Source: Parvibaculum sp002684405
GTDB lineage: Bacteria > Pseudomonadota > Alphaproteobacteria > Parvibaculales > Parvibaculaceae
Assembly (NCBI GenBank): GCA_965140395.1
Contig: OZ223205.1
Span: 186,001-250,000 of the forward strand
DNA length: 64,000 nucleotides
Direction of reading: 5' to 3'
The position numbers were made by a program, and so were the translations under genes. Shown one piece after another: positions 15,945 to 23,406 of this stretch (positions within the stretch are counted from its first letter, which is position 1; each line of letters opens with the position of its first letter). The notes beneath the pieces are model-generated. The model saw nothing but the letters and a program-made list of their open reading frames with translations, did no database searches and was not told the origin of the DNA.

Positions 15945-17252
15945 GTGCAAACAGGCGAGCGAAAAATCCGGGAGAACGGATATGTCGTTCTCGCCCTTCT
16001 CCTATATGTCGCGCTCAGCCTCGCCAAAATGCGTCCCTATCTGCTGGACGGGCGTTTCTGGGCTGAAGAAGGCTCCCGCTTCTACACGCATATCGCCTGC
16101 CTTCCGCCGCTCGAAAAGTTCTTCTTCGTCTTCAATGGCCATCTCCAATTCGCTGCGAACGCAGTCGTCTCGGCTGCGACGATGGTGGACTTCAGATATG
16201 CACCGCTGATCACGACCTATACGGCCTTCGCCCTTCAGGCGATCCCCGTCTTCCTGATCGTCTGGATGCACAGATCGCTGGGGATCCGAGGGTGGCTCCT
16301 GCCGATTCTCGTCCTCATCATCGTCGGCCTGCCCCAATCGCCGGAGGTTTGGGCCAATACGGCGAATCTTCAGTTTCATTTTTCTCTGCTCACCGCCCTG
16401 ATTGCGGTGCTGCCGGTCCGGACGGGCGCAGGGAAACACGCCTTCCGACTATTACTTCTCCTGTCGGGTCTGAGCGGCATTCCGGCAAACTTCGTGGTCC
16501 CGGCTTTTCTCTATCTGGCCGCGAAGAATGGCGATCGGGAGCGCTGGATCCAGTTTTCCATCCTCGCCGCCACGAGCCTGCTTCAACTCGCCATCATCGC
16601 AACGCACGGTTTCGACACCGGGGATCGGAGCCTCACGGCCAACCCGCTTCTCTACTGGCTTCCCGTGATCAGCCAGCAGGTCGTGGGGCCGCTTCTGGGC
16701 CCCGATATCGGGGAACCCTTCGCTCTCATCCTGCGCGACGCCCTCGCGCAACGATCCGGTGCGATCTTCCTGGGGATCATCTGTTCGATCCCGTTCTTCT
16801 ACATCGCCCGGCGCGAAATCAATGCGGGCACCGACGCCTCCCGGACCGCTGTAATATGCGCGGCGCTCCTATCGGTGCTGGGAACCGCCACGGCCCTTGG
16901 CGACAAGACGGAGCTGATCTCCACCACATTCTCGGGACGTTATTTCTTCGCCTCGAATGTCCTGCTGACCGTCTATGCACTCAGCCGTTTCAACCGAAAC
17001 ATCTTCTATCTCGGGGCCGTTCTGATGCTGCTGATTTCCTCCATGCATAATGTCGACCAATATCTCGGAGGCCCGGATTGGCGCAGGGAATATGAAAGAG
17101 CGCAGGCCGCCGGGAGCAAGACCGTGAACATCTGGCCGGACGGCTGGGAAATGCCCAATTTTGCGCTCGGCCCGACGCCTTCAGACGCCCGGTCGCCTTG
17201 CAGGTCAGGACGTCCTGCATCCGCCCCCTCCGGGGCATTCCAGCCGAAATGA
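15945..17252 (+). CDS. Polytopic membrane protein, GT-C-like (hypothetical)
   Basis: A protein of up to 435 residues starting at GTG 15945, only 8 bases after hbdA. The start is uncertain. It has about ten hydrophobic spans. An early luminal/periplasmic loop reads RPYLLDGRFWAEEGSRFYTH, with acidic residues after the first span as in GT-C fold transferases. LYWLPVISQQVVGPLL and FSGRYFFASNVLL are other conserved-looking segments, and a soluble C-terminal tail begins near GGPDWRREYERA. I cannot assign a named family. Position at the edge of the glycan locus suggests a role in glycan assembly or sugar transfer, which is inference only. Confidence 0.6.
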   Translation: MQTGERKIRENGYVVLALLLYVALSLAKMRPYLLDGRFWAEEGSRFYTHIACLPPLEKFFFVFNGHLQFAANAVVSAATMVDFRYAPLITTYTAFALQAIPVFLIVWMHRSLGIRGWLLPILVLIIVGLPQSPEVWANTANLQFHFSLLTALIAVLPVRTGAGKHAFRLLLLLSGLSGIPANFVVPAFLYLAAKNGDRERWIQFSILAATSLLQLAIIATHGFDTGDRSLTANPLLYWLPVISQQVVGPLLGPDIGEPFALILRDALAQRSGAIFLGIICSIPFFYIARREINAGTDASRTAVICAALLSVLGTATALGDKTELISTTFSGRYFFASNVLLTVYALSRFNRNIFYLGAVLMLLISSMHNVDQYLGGPDWRREYERAQAAGSKTVNIWPDGWEMPNFALGPTPSDARSPCRSGRPASAPSGAFQPK

Positions 17253-17307
17253 CAGCAATTCGTTAACCCGCCCCCATCTAGCATATGGATATTCATGAGA
17301 GGGGCCC

Positions 17308-17868
17308 ATGGCCCCGGGGGCAGGTTCGATGGGATCGCTGGCACTAGGTTCCGGCACGCCACATTTTATCGAAGGCCAGATCGAGTATATGGACTGGCCC
17401 GGGCACCCGCTTGCCCGGGAACTGGCGAATTACTGGATCGCCAAACGCGGCGACCGGACGATGCCGCTCCGCGATGAAATCCGCCCCTCCGAAATCCGCG
17501 CCCTGCTGCCCTGTCTCGTCATCAATCAGGTTCTGGAGGACGGCACCGACTTCCTGATCCGACTCTTCGGCACCGAACTGATCAAGATCGCGGGCGAGGA
17601 GCGGACCGGCAAGCGCGTCTCGGAGATCGGCGGCGCGCCGGAAACGCACGACATTCGCCGCCGGACGCAGGAACGCTGGATGGAAATCAACCGCCGCACC
17701 TATGAGACCGCCGCGCCCGTCTATGCCCGCGTCATCATGCTGAACGAGCAAAACGCCTGCCGCGACGCCCATATCGTCGCCGCGCCGCTGACCGTGACCG
17801 GCCAGGGCGTGGAACAGATCCTCGGCGGGATTTTCAGCGCGCCTGCGAAGGACCTCGGGAGAGACTGA
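17308..17868 (+). CDS. PAS_5 domain protein
   Basis: A 186-residue cytoplasmic protein consisting of one PAS_5 (formerly DUF1457) domain. The family signature is clear: LANYWIAKRGDRTMPLRDEIRPSEIR (first part LANYWIAKRGDRTMPLRDEI), followed by LLPCLVINQVLEDGTDFLIRLFG and the GEERTGKRVSEI strand. Such stand-alone PAS_5 proteins are numerous in alphaproteobacteria, and none has a known output. A second ATG at residue 8 could be the true start. It heads the plus-strand arm of the glycan locus. Confidence 0.8.
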   Translation: MAPGAGSMGSLALGSGTPHFIEGQIEYMDWPGHPLARELANYWIAKRGDRTMPLRDEIRPSEIRALLPCLVINQVLEDGTDFLIRLFGTELIKIAGEERTGKRVSEIGGAPETHDIRRRTQERWMEINRRTYETAAPVYARVIMLNEQNACRDAHIVAAPLTVTGQGVEQILGGIFSAPAKDLGRD

Positions 17869-17951
17869 AAGACGGAACAGTGGCTGGTCCCGAAAAGGAC
17901 CTCCCGCTATGATTACCCGGTGCCGTGCGCGGCTCCATCAAGAGACATACG

Positions 17952-19166
17952 ATGCTCCGCGTGACCGTCCCGAAAGCCGGCTCCTTTCTCCTGAAGATAA
18001 GACGGCAGCCGCAACCACTTCCCTTTGTTCGAATGGAGCTGGAGACGGAAGACGGGAAGAAGCGCGCCTTCTTCGTGCCCGCTCTGCCGCTTTCCCGCTA
18101 TGTCCTGAATGTCTCCGGCCCTGCCCGCCTCACGGTGGAGGGCACCGGCCTTGAAAGCGCGAAGCTGCGTCGCTTGCCTCCCCTCAGGGCCCGCATCCTT
18201 ACAAGGCGGAAAAAGGACCGCGCACTCGCCTTGCCCCTCGCCGAGGGGGCCTGCCTCATACCGCTGATCAACGGCGTGGGCCCCGAAGGCAAGGAACTGA
18301 GCAAGTCGCTGAAGCTCATCCGTAATTGGGGTTTCTCGCTGACCAGCGACAATCTGCAACGCTCACCCGGCCCGCTGGACAATATCCTCCCCGATCCGCC
18401 AAAAGCCCCGGCCACAAGCCCCCCGGCAGGAACCACGCCGCGCTTCGCGGTGGTACTGCATCTCTACTATCGGGACCTCTGGCCGGAGTTCGAATCCCGT
18501 TTGCTTTCGCTCGACGAGCCTTTTCACCTCATCGTCACGACGACGCAAAAGGATCGAGGCTTTGAAAATGCGGTGCGGGCTGCATTCCCCGACGCACAGA
18601 TCCTCGTCTACGAGAACAGGGGGCGGGACATCGGCCCCTTCATGCAATTGCTGCATGATGGCTATCTCGATCGCTTCCCGTTCATATGCAAGCTGCATGG
18701 CAAACGCTCCGGCGAAAGCGGACCGCGCGCCTTGTTCGGCACGGTATGGCGTCTCACCCACATCGCCGATCTGATCGGAACGAAAGAACAGGTAAAATCG
18801 ATTCTCGCCCGCTTCGAAGCCGATCCCAGACTGGGCATGATCGGCTCACCGCGTTTCCGGGTCCCCAACGAATATATCGGCCCTGAGGCCGCCTGGGCGA
18901 AAAACAGGGAGATGACGCTGCATCTGGCAGCGAAACTTGGCATCGCGGAGGAGGATTTCAGGCTCGACTTCTTCGCAGGGACCATGTTCTGGATACGGCG
19001 CGAAGCGTTAAATGCCGTGCGCGAGCTTGGCCTTACCCTGGACGACTTTCCGCTGGAAACCGGCACCGTGGACGGCGAACTCGCACATGCCCTGGAGCGC
19101 CTTTTCGGCGCCATACCCCATCGAGACGGAATGACTATAGAAGATGCCTCCATTATGATTGAATAA
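17952..19166 (+). CDS. Rhamnan synthesis F (RgpF)-family protein
   Basis: A 404-residue protein. Residues about 165-400 match the RgpF family found in rhamnose-rich polysaccharide clusters: FAVVLHLYYRDLWPEF, the loop VYENRGRDIGPFM, ICKLHGKRS, LGMIGSPRF, FFAGTMFWIRREAL and TVDGELAHALERLFG. The first 150 residues are a separate beta-rich, basic module. RgpF proteins behave as rhamnosyltransferases in streptococci; the dTDP-rhamnose genes in this window provide the likely donor. ATG 17952 behind AAGAGA is preferred, with GTG 17925 as alternative. Confidence 0.85.
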   Translation: MLRVTVPKAGSFLLKIRRQPQPLPFVRMELETEDGKKRAFFVPALPLSRYVLNVSGPARLTVEGTGLESAKLRRLPPLRARILTRRKKDRALALPLAEGACLIPLINGVGPEGKELSKSLKLIRNWGFSLTSDNLQRSPGPLDNILPDPPKAPATSPPAGTTPRFAVVLHLYYRDLWPEFESRLLSLDEPFHLIVTTTQKDRGFENAVRAAFPDAQILVYENRGRDIGPFMQLLHDGYLDRFPFICKLHGKRSGESGPRALFGTVWRLTHIADLIGTKEQVKSILARFEADPRLGMIGSPRFRVPNEYIGPEAAWAKNREMTLHLAAKLGIAEEDFRLDFFAGTMFWIRREALNAVRELGLTLDDFPLETGTVDGELAHALERLFGAIPHRDGMTIEDASIMIE

Positions 19167-19228
19167 CACGGAGCACATACGACCGTGTCCGCTGAGGCAT
19201 GGGCCCGGGGGAGCGGCGAACACGAATA

Positions 19229-20689
19229 ATGACCAATATTTCGTTTCAGAGAGACGAAAACGATCTGCCACTGATTGTCGATCTCGATCGCACGCTTCTG
19301 CGAACAGACACACTGATCGAGCAGTTTCTCATCCTGTTCCTCGCCGCGCCGCGAAAGGCGCTGAGCGCGCTGCACAAGCTGCGCAAGGGAAAGGCATTCT
19401 TCAAGGAAGCGGTCATCGACCTTTCGCCTGTGAGCCCCGACGCTCTCGTGCTGAATGAAGAGCTGCTCGGTTACCTCCTGGAACAGCGTGAAAAGGGACG
19501 GCCGCTTCACCTCATCACCGCGGCCGACCAGCGCGTGGCCGACGCCGCGGCCCAGAAAGTGCGCATATTCGACCAGGTGATCGGCAGCAGCGACGGACAC
19601 AACCTGAAAGGCGCGAACAAGCGCGACTACCTGCTGGAGCACTTTCCGAACGGCTTCAGCTATGCGGGCGACAGCCCGGCGGACATCGACGTCTGGCAGG
19701 AAGCGCGCACGGCGGTGCTGGTCGGTGTGAACGGCGCCACCCGCCGGGCCGTCGAGTCGATGGATTGCCATGTCGAGAAGGAAATTCCCCGGCCCAGGGC
19801 GGGCCTGCGCTCCTGGCTGCGTCTTTTCCGCGTACATCAATGGTCGAAGAACATTCTGGTGTTCGTTGCCCTGATCCTGGGCCAGCATTACGGGAGCCTC
19901 GACGCCTGGACCGCATGCCTGGGCGGGTTTCTGAGCATGTGCCTGATCGCGTCCGGCACCTACGTCATCAACGACATCGCCGACATCGAGTCCGACCGCC
20001 AGCACCGGTCGAAGAAATACAGACCCATCGCAAGCGGCCACATAGATGCGGGCCTCGGCCTGTTCGTCGCCGTCGGCCTGATAGCCGCCGGCCTTCTCGT
20101 CGGCTCCATTACCGCGTTTCCCGCCTTACCCCTTTTCGGGCTCTACCTGCTGGCGACACTTGCCTATTCCCTGACGCTGAAACGCATCGTACTCGTCGAT
20201 GTGTTCCTGCTCGCCATTCTCTATACGCTGCGCATCATGGTCGGCGTCGTGCTTGTCGACGGGCCGCTCCCTCACTGGCTCATCATGTTCTCGCTGTTTT
20301 TCTTCTTCTCGCTTTCCCTGGCCAAACGCCATGTCGAGATCGTGAGCGCGGCGTCGGCCGGCGACGCCCCCCAGACAAGCATAAGAGGCCGCGGCTACCG
20401 GGTGGGCGATGCCCCCTTTACGCTCACTTTGGGGATTGCGACGAACATGGTCGCCATCCTCGTGCTGGGCCTTTATGTGGCCAGCGACATTTATCCGGCC
20501 GAAAACTATGGCCACCCCGTCTGGCTCTGGGGAATCGTCTCCATGGTCATGATATGGTCATCCCGAATCTGGCTTCTCAGCCATCGCGGCGAACTGGACG
20601 ACGATCCTGTCTCCTTCGCGATGCGCGATCGCACCAGCGGTCTGCTTGGACTTCTGACCGGAATGTTCTTTGTACTGTCGATAATCTGA
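19229..20689 (+). CDS. HAD phosphatase-UbiA prenyltransferase fusion (polyprenyl-phosphate sugar synthase-like)
   Basis: A 486-residue two-domain protein. Residues 13-185 are a HAD phosphatase: nucleophile motif VDLDRTLLRTDT (D18, D20), and motif IV YAGDSPADIDVW. Residues about 200-486 are a UbiA-type membrane domain with nine spans, the Mg-pyrophosphate motif NDIADIESDRQH and a second motif VDVFLLAILYTLRI. Stand-alone UbiA homologues such as mycobacterial Rv3806c transfer phosphoribose from PRPP to decaprenyl phosphate; a following phosphatase then makes polyprenyl-phosphoryl ribose. Here both activities would be on one chain. Downstream genes fit a lipid-linked sugar pathway. The actual sugar is unproven. 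Start ATG 19229 is likely; ATG 19199 is possible. Confidence 0.8.
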   Translation: MTNISFQRDENDLPLIVDLDRTLLRTDTLIEQFLILFLAAPRKALSALHKLRKGKAFFKEAVIDLSPVSPDALVLNEELLGYLLEQREKGRPLHLITAADQRVADAAAQKVRIFDQVIGSSDGHNLKGANKRDYLLEHFPNGFSYAGDSPADIDVWQEARTAVLVGVNGATRRAVESMDCHVEKEIPRPRAGLRSWLRLFRVHQWSKNILVFVALILGQHYGSLDAWTACLGGFLSMCLIASGTYVINDIADIESDRQHRSKKYRPIASGHIDAGLGLFVAVGLIAAGLLVGSITAFPALPLFGLYLLATLAYSLTLKRIVLVDVFLLAILYTLRIMVGVVLVDGPLPHWLIMFSLFFFFSLSLAKRHVEIVSAASAGDAPQTSIRGRGYRVGDAPFTLTLGIATNMVAILVLGLYVASDIYPAENYGHPVWLWGIVSMVMIWSSRIWLLSHRGELDDDPVSFAMRDRTSGLLGLLTGMFFVLSII

Positions 20690-20738
20690 ACCTTGTCGGC
20701 CCGGACATCGTCGCGGAAACCGAGAAAAACAGGAACGC

Positions 20739-21683
20739 GTGTTGACTGAAAGCAGACGCCTCGTTGTAACCGGCGCAGCCGGCCTGGTGGGACAAAACCT
20801 GATTCCGCGCCTGAAAGCCCAGGGCTGGAGCGAAATCGTGGCCATTGACAAGCATCCGGCGAACATTGCCATTCTGCGGGAGCTGCACCCCGACATCGAC
20901 ATCATAGAGGCCGATCTCTCACACGAAGGCGACTGGGCCGAAAGCTTCAAGGGATGCGGCGCACTTGTTCTCAACCACGCCCAGATAGGCGCGCTGGAGG
21001 AACAGCCCTTCATCGACAACAATATTACGGCCACGCGGAACGTGCTGGCCGCCGCCAGGAATGCCGGCATCGGATACATGGTTCACATCAGCTCCTCCGT
21101 CGTGAACTCCATGGCCAGAGATTTCTACACGGAGAGCAAGAAGGAACAGGAGCGGCTTGTCGCGGAGAGCGGCATTGCAACCTGCATCCTTCGCCCCACC
21201 CTGATGTTTGGGTGGTTCGACCGGAAACATCTGGGCTGGCTTGCGCGCTTTATGAAAAAGACTCCCGTCTTCCCCATTCCGGGCAATGGAAAATATATCC
21301 GACAACCTCTTTACGCAGGCGACTTCTGCAATGTCATCGTCTCCGCCCTCGACAATCCGAGGCCCGGAACCGCCTACAACATCTCCGGCCGGGAGAAGCT
21401 TTATTATATCGACCTCATCCGCGCACTGAAGAAGGCGGTGCGAGCAAGAACGCCGATCGTCACCATTCCCTACTGGCTGTTCCGGACGCTTCTCAAAACC
21501 TATGCGCTGATCGATTCAAACCCGCCCTTCACCACAAGCCAGCTGAAGGCTCTCGTCACGCCGGACGAATTCGAAATTATAGACTGGCCGGCCATCTTCG
21601 GGATTTCAGCCACCCCGCTGGCAGACGCGCTGGAGCAGACGTTCCAGGATCCTGTCTTCTCGAAAATCGCCCTGGAGTTCTGA
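20739..21683 (+). CDS. NAD-dependent epimerase/dehydratase (extended SDR)
   Basis: A 314-residue extended short-chain dehydrogenase starting at GTG 20739 (AGGA 6 bases upstream). The cofactor motif is VVTGAAGLVGQNLI. Active-site Ser-Ser is in HISSSVVN, and the usual YxxxK appears as YTESKKEQE, so the catalytic Tyr and Lys are intact. LRPTLMFG, RQPLYAGDFCNVI and YNISGREKLYYIDLI are standard sugar-nucleotide epimerase segments. It sits between the HAD-UbiA and FAD oxidoreductase genes, so it may act on a lipid-linked or nucleotide-linked sugar. Substrate unknown. Confidence 0.85.
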   Translation: MLTESRRLVVTGAAGLVGQNLIPRLKAQGWSEIVAIDKHPANIAILRELHPDIDIIEADLSHEGDWAESFKGCGALVLNHAQIGALEEQPFIDNNITATRNVLAAARNAGIGYMVHISSSVVNSMARDFYTESKKEQERLVAESGIATCILRPTLMFGWFDRKHLGWLARFMKKTPVFPIPGNGKYIRQPLYAGDFCNVIVSALDNPRPGTAYNISGREKLYYIDLIRALKKAVRARTPIVTIPYWLFRTLLKTYALIDSNPPFTTSQLKALVTPDEFEIIDWPAIFGISATPLADALEQTFQDPVFSKIALEF

Positions 21684-21685
21684 CA

Positions 21686-22984
21686 GTGGCAAACGTAGCG
21701 GTCATAGGCGCAGGCGCCATGGGACTGGCGGCCGCGTATCATGCGCTGAAGCAGGGGCACGATGTCACCATTTACGAAGGCGACACCATTGCAGGCGGCA
21801 TGGCCGCCCATTTCGATTTTGGCGGCATTTCCATCGAGCGCTTCTATCACTTCGTCTGCAAGGCGGATGAGCCCCTCTTCGAGCTGATGGCCGACCTCAG
21901 CATCGGCGACAAGATGGTCTGGCGCGAAACGTCGATGGGCTATTTCATCAACGGAAAGCACTACGCCTGGGGCGACCCGGTTTCGCTGCTCACCTTTCCC
22001 AAGCTCTCGCTTCTCTCGAAACTGCGCTACGGCTTTCTGGCCTTCATTCAGACGAAGAGAAACGACTGGTCGCCACTGGAGCACGTCAATGCGAAGGACT
22101 GGTTTATCCGGCGCACCGGAAAGCGCGCCTACGACCTGCTCTGGAAGAGCCTGCTCGAGCTGAAGTTCTACGAATATGCGGACAACATCTCGGCGGCATG
22201 GATCGCGACCCGTATCAAGCGCGTCGGCACATCCCGCAAATCGCTCCTGCAGGAAGAACTCGGATATATCGAAGGCGGATCCCAAACGCTTGTGGACACA
22301 TTGGTCGCCGCGATCGAACGCATGGGCGGCACGCTGCGCCTCGGCACCCCGGCCGAGGAAATCGTCTGCGAGAACGGCGCGGTAAGCGGTGTCCGGGTGG
22401 GTGGAGCGGTTCAGCCCCACGACAAGGTGATCTCCACCGTCCCGACGCCTTTTGTCGGCAAACTCGTTCCCGCTCTCCCGGACGACTGGAAGGCCCGCTA
22501 TGCATCCATCGAGAATATCGGCGTGGTCTGCGTCATCGCAAAACTGAGCAAGCCGGTAACCCGGCATTTCTGGCTCAACATTTCCGATCCGGACTTCGAC
22601 ATTCCCGGCATTGTCGAGTTCTCCAACCTGCGCGCCCTGCCCGAGACCGTGGTCTACATTCCCAACTACATGCCGCAGACCCATCCGAATTTTACAAAAG
22701 ACGACGACTTCTTCCGGAAGCAAACCCTGAGCAATCTTCAAAAGCTCAACCCGCAGATCGGGGAACAGGATATGCTCGACTTCCGCGTGGGACGCCTGCG
22801 CTATGCACAGCCCATCTGCGAACCGGGCTTCGCCGCCAAGATACCGCCCGTTCAGACCCCCATCGACGGACTTCAGATCGCCGACACCTGCTTCTACTAT
22901 CCCGAGGACAGAGGCATCTCGGAAAGCGTGAGGTTCGGAAAGATGATGGCCGGTCGGCTTGCAGCGGAAGACAATGAGCGATGA
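21686..22984 (+). CDS. FAD-dependent amine-oxidase/UGM-like oxidoreductase
   Basis: A 432-residue flavoprotein starting at GTG 21686, 2 bases after the SDR stop (GGAG upstream). The dinucleotide motif VAVIGAGAMGLAAAYHAL is followed by VTIYEGDTIAGGMAAHFDFG, as in protoporphyrinogen-oxidase-like and UDP-galactopyranose-mutase-like flavoproteins. A family-typical C-terminal FAD segment is GLQIADTCFYYPEDRGISES. No haem-biosynthesis context exists. With UbiA, SDR and GtrA neighbours, it more likely acts on a sugar lipid or sugar nucleotide, possibly as an oxidase or mutase. Its fold differs from DprE1, the flavoenzyme of the mycobacterial arabinose pathway. It overlaps gtrA by ATGA. Confidence 0.82.
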   Translation: MANVAVIGAGAMGLAAAYHALKQGHDVTIYEGDTIAGGMAAHFDFGGISIERFYHFVCKADEPLFELMADLSIGDKMVWRETSMGYFINGKHYAWGDPVSLLTFPKLSLLSKLRYGFLAFIQTKRNDWSPLEHVNAKDWFIRRTGKRAYDLLWKSLLELKFYEYADNISAAWIATRIKRVGTSRKSLLQEELGYIEGGSQTLVDTLVAAIERMGGTLRLGTPAEEIVCENGAVSGVRVGGAVQPHDKVISTVPTPFVGKLVPALPDDWKARYASIENIGVVCVIAKLSKPVTRHFWLNISDPDFDIPGIVEFSNLRALPETVVYIPNYMPQTHPNFTKDDDFFRKQTLSNLQKLNPQIGEQDMLDFRVGRLRYAQPICEPGFAAKIPPVQTPIDGLQIADTCFYYPEDRGISESVRFGKMMAGRLAAEDNER

Positions 22985-23385
22985 CGCGTCAATTTTTCAA
23001 ATTTCTGCTCACCGGCGGAATCGCAGCCGCCGTGAATGTCGTATCCAGATATCTGTTGAACTTCATCTGGTCGTTCGAACTTTCGGTTGCCGTCGCCTAT
23101 CTGATCGGCATGCTGACCGCCTACGCTTTGGCGCGCAAATATGTCTTCTCCGAGTCCGGGCGGAGCATGCATTCGGAGCTTTTCCGTTTCACCATCGTCA
23201 ACTTATTCTCGATGGTCGCCGTCTGGGGAATAAGCGTGGGATTGCTGCGCATCGTCTTTCCCGCCATCGGCTTCACCTGGCATGCGGAAGACATCGCCCA
23301 TCTGATCGGCGTCGCCGCGCCGGCGGCAACAAGCTATGTCGGTCACCGATACTATTCGTTCCGCGCAACCGCACAAAAGACCTGA
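22981..23385 (+). CDS. GtrA-family membrane protein
   Basis: A 134-residue protein with four hydrophobic spans. FLLTGGIAAAVNVVSRYLL at the N-terminus, AYALARKYVFSES in the middle and SYVGHRYYSF at the C-terminus are the GtrA signature positions. GtrA proteins are thought to flip polyprenyl-phosphate-linked sugars across the inner membrane. The start overlaps the FAD oxidoreductase stop (ATGA at 22981-22984), tying it to the same pathway. Confidence 0.93.
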   Translation: MTRQFFKFLLTGGIAAAVNVVSRYLLNFIWSFELSVAVAYLIGMLTAYALARKYVFSESGRSMHSELFRFTIVNLFSMVAVWGISVGLLRIVFPAIGFTWHAEDIAHLIGVAAPAATSYVGHRYYSFRATAQKT

Positions 23386-23406
23386 ACCAAGCACAAGGCG
23401 CCCAAG

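Noticed and set aside
20954..21685. N-terminal extension of the FAD oxidoreductase frame back to 20954
   Set aside because: That region is the SDR gene in another frame; the flavoprotein begins at GTG 21686 with its Rossmann motif.
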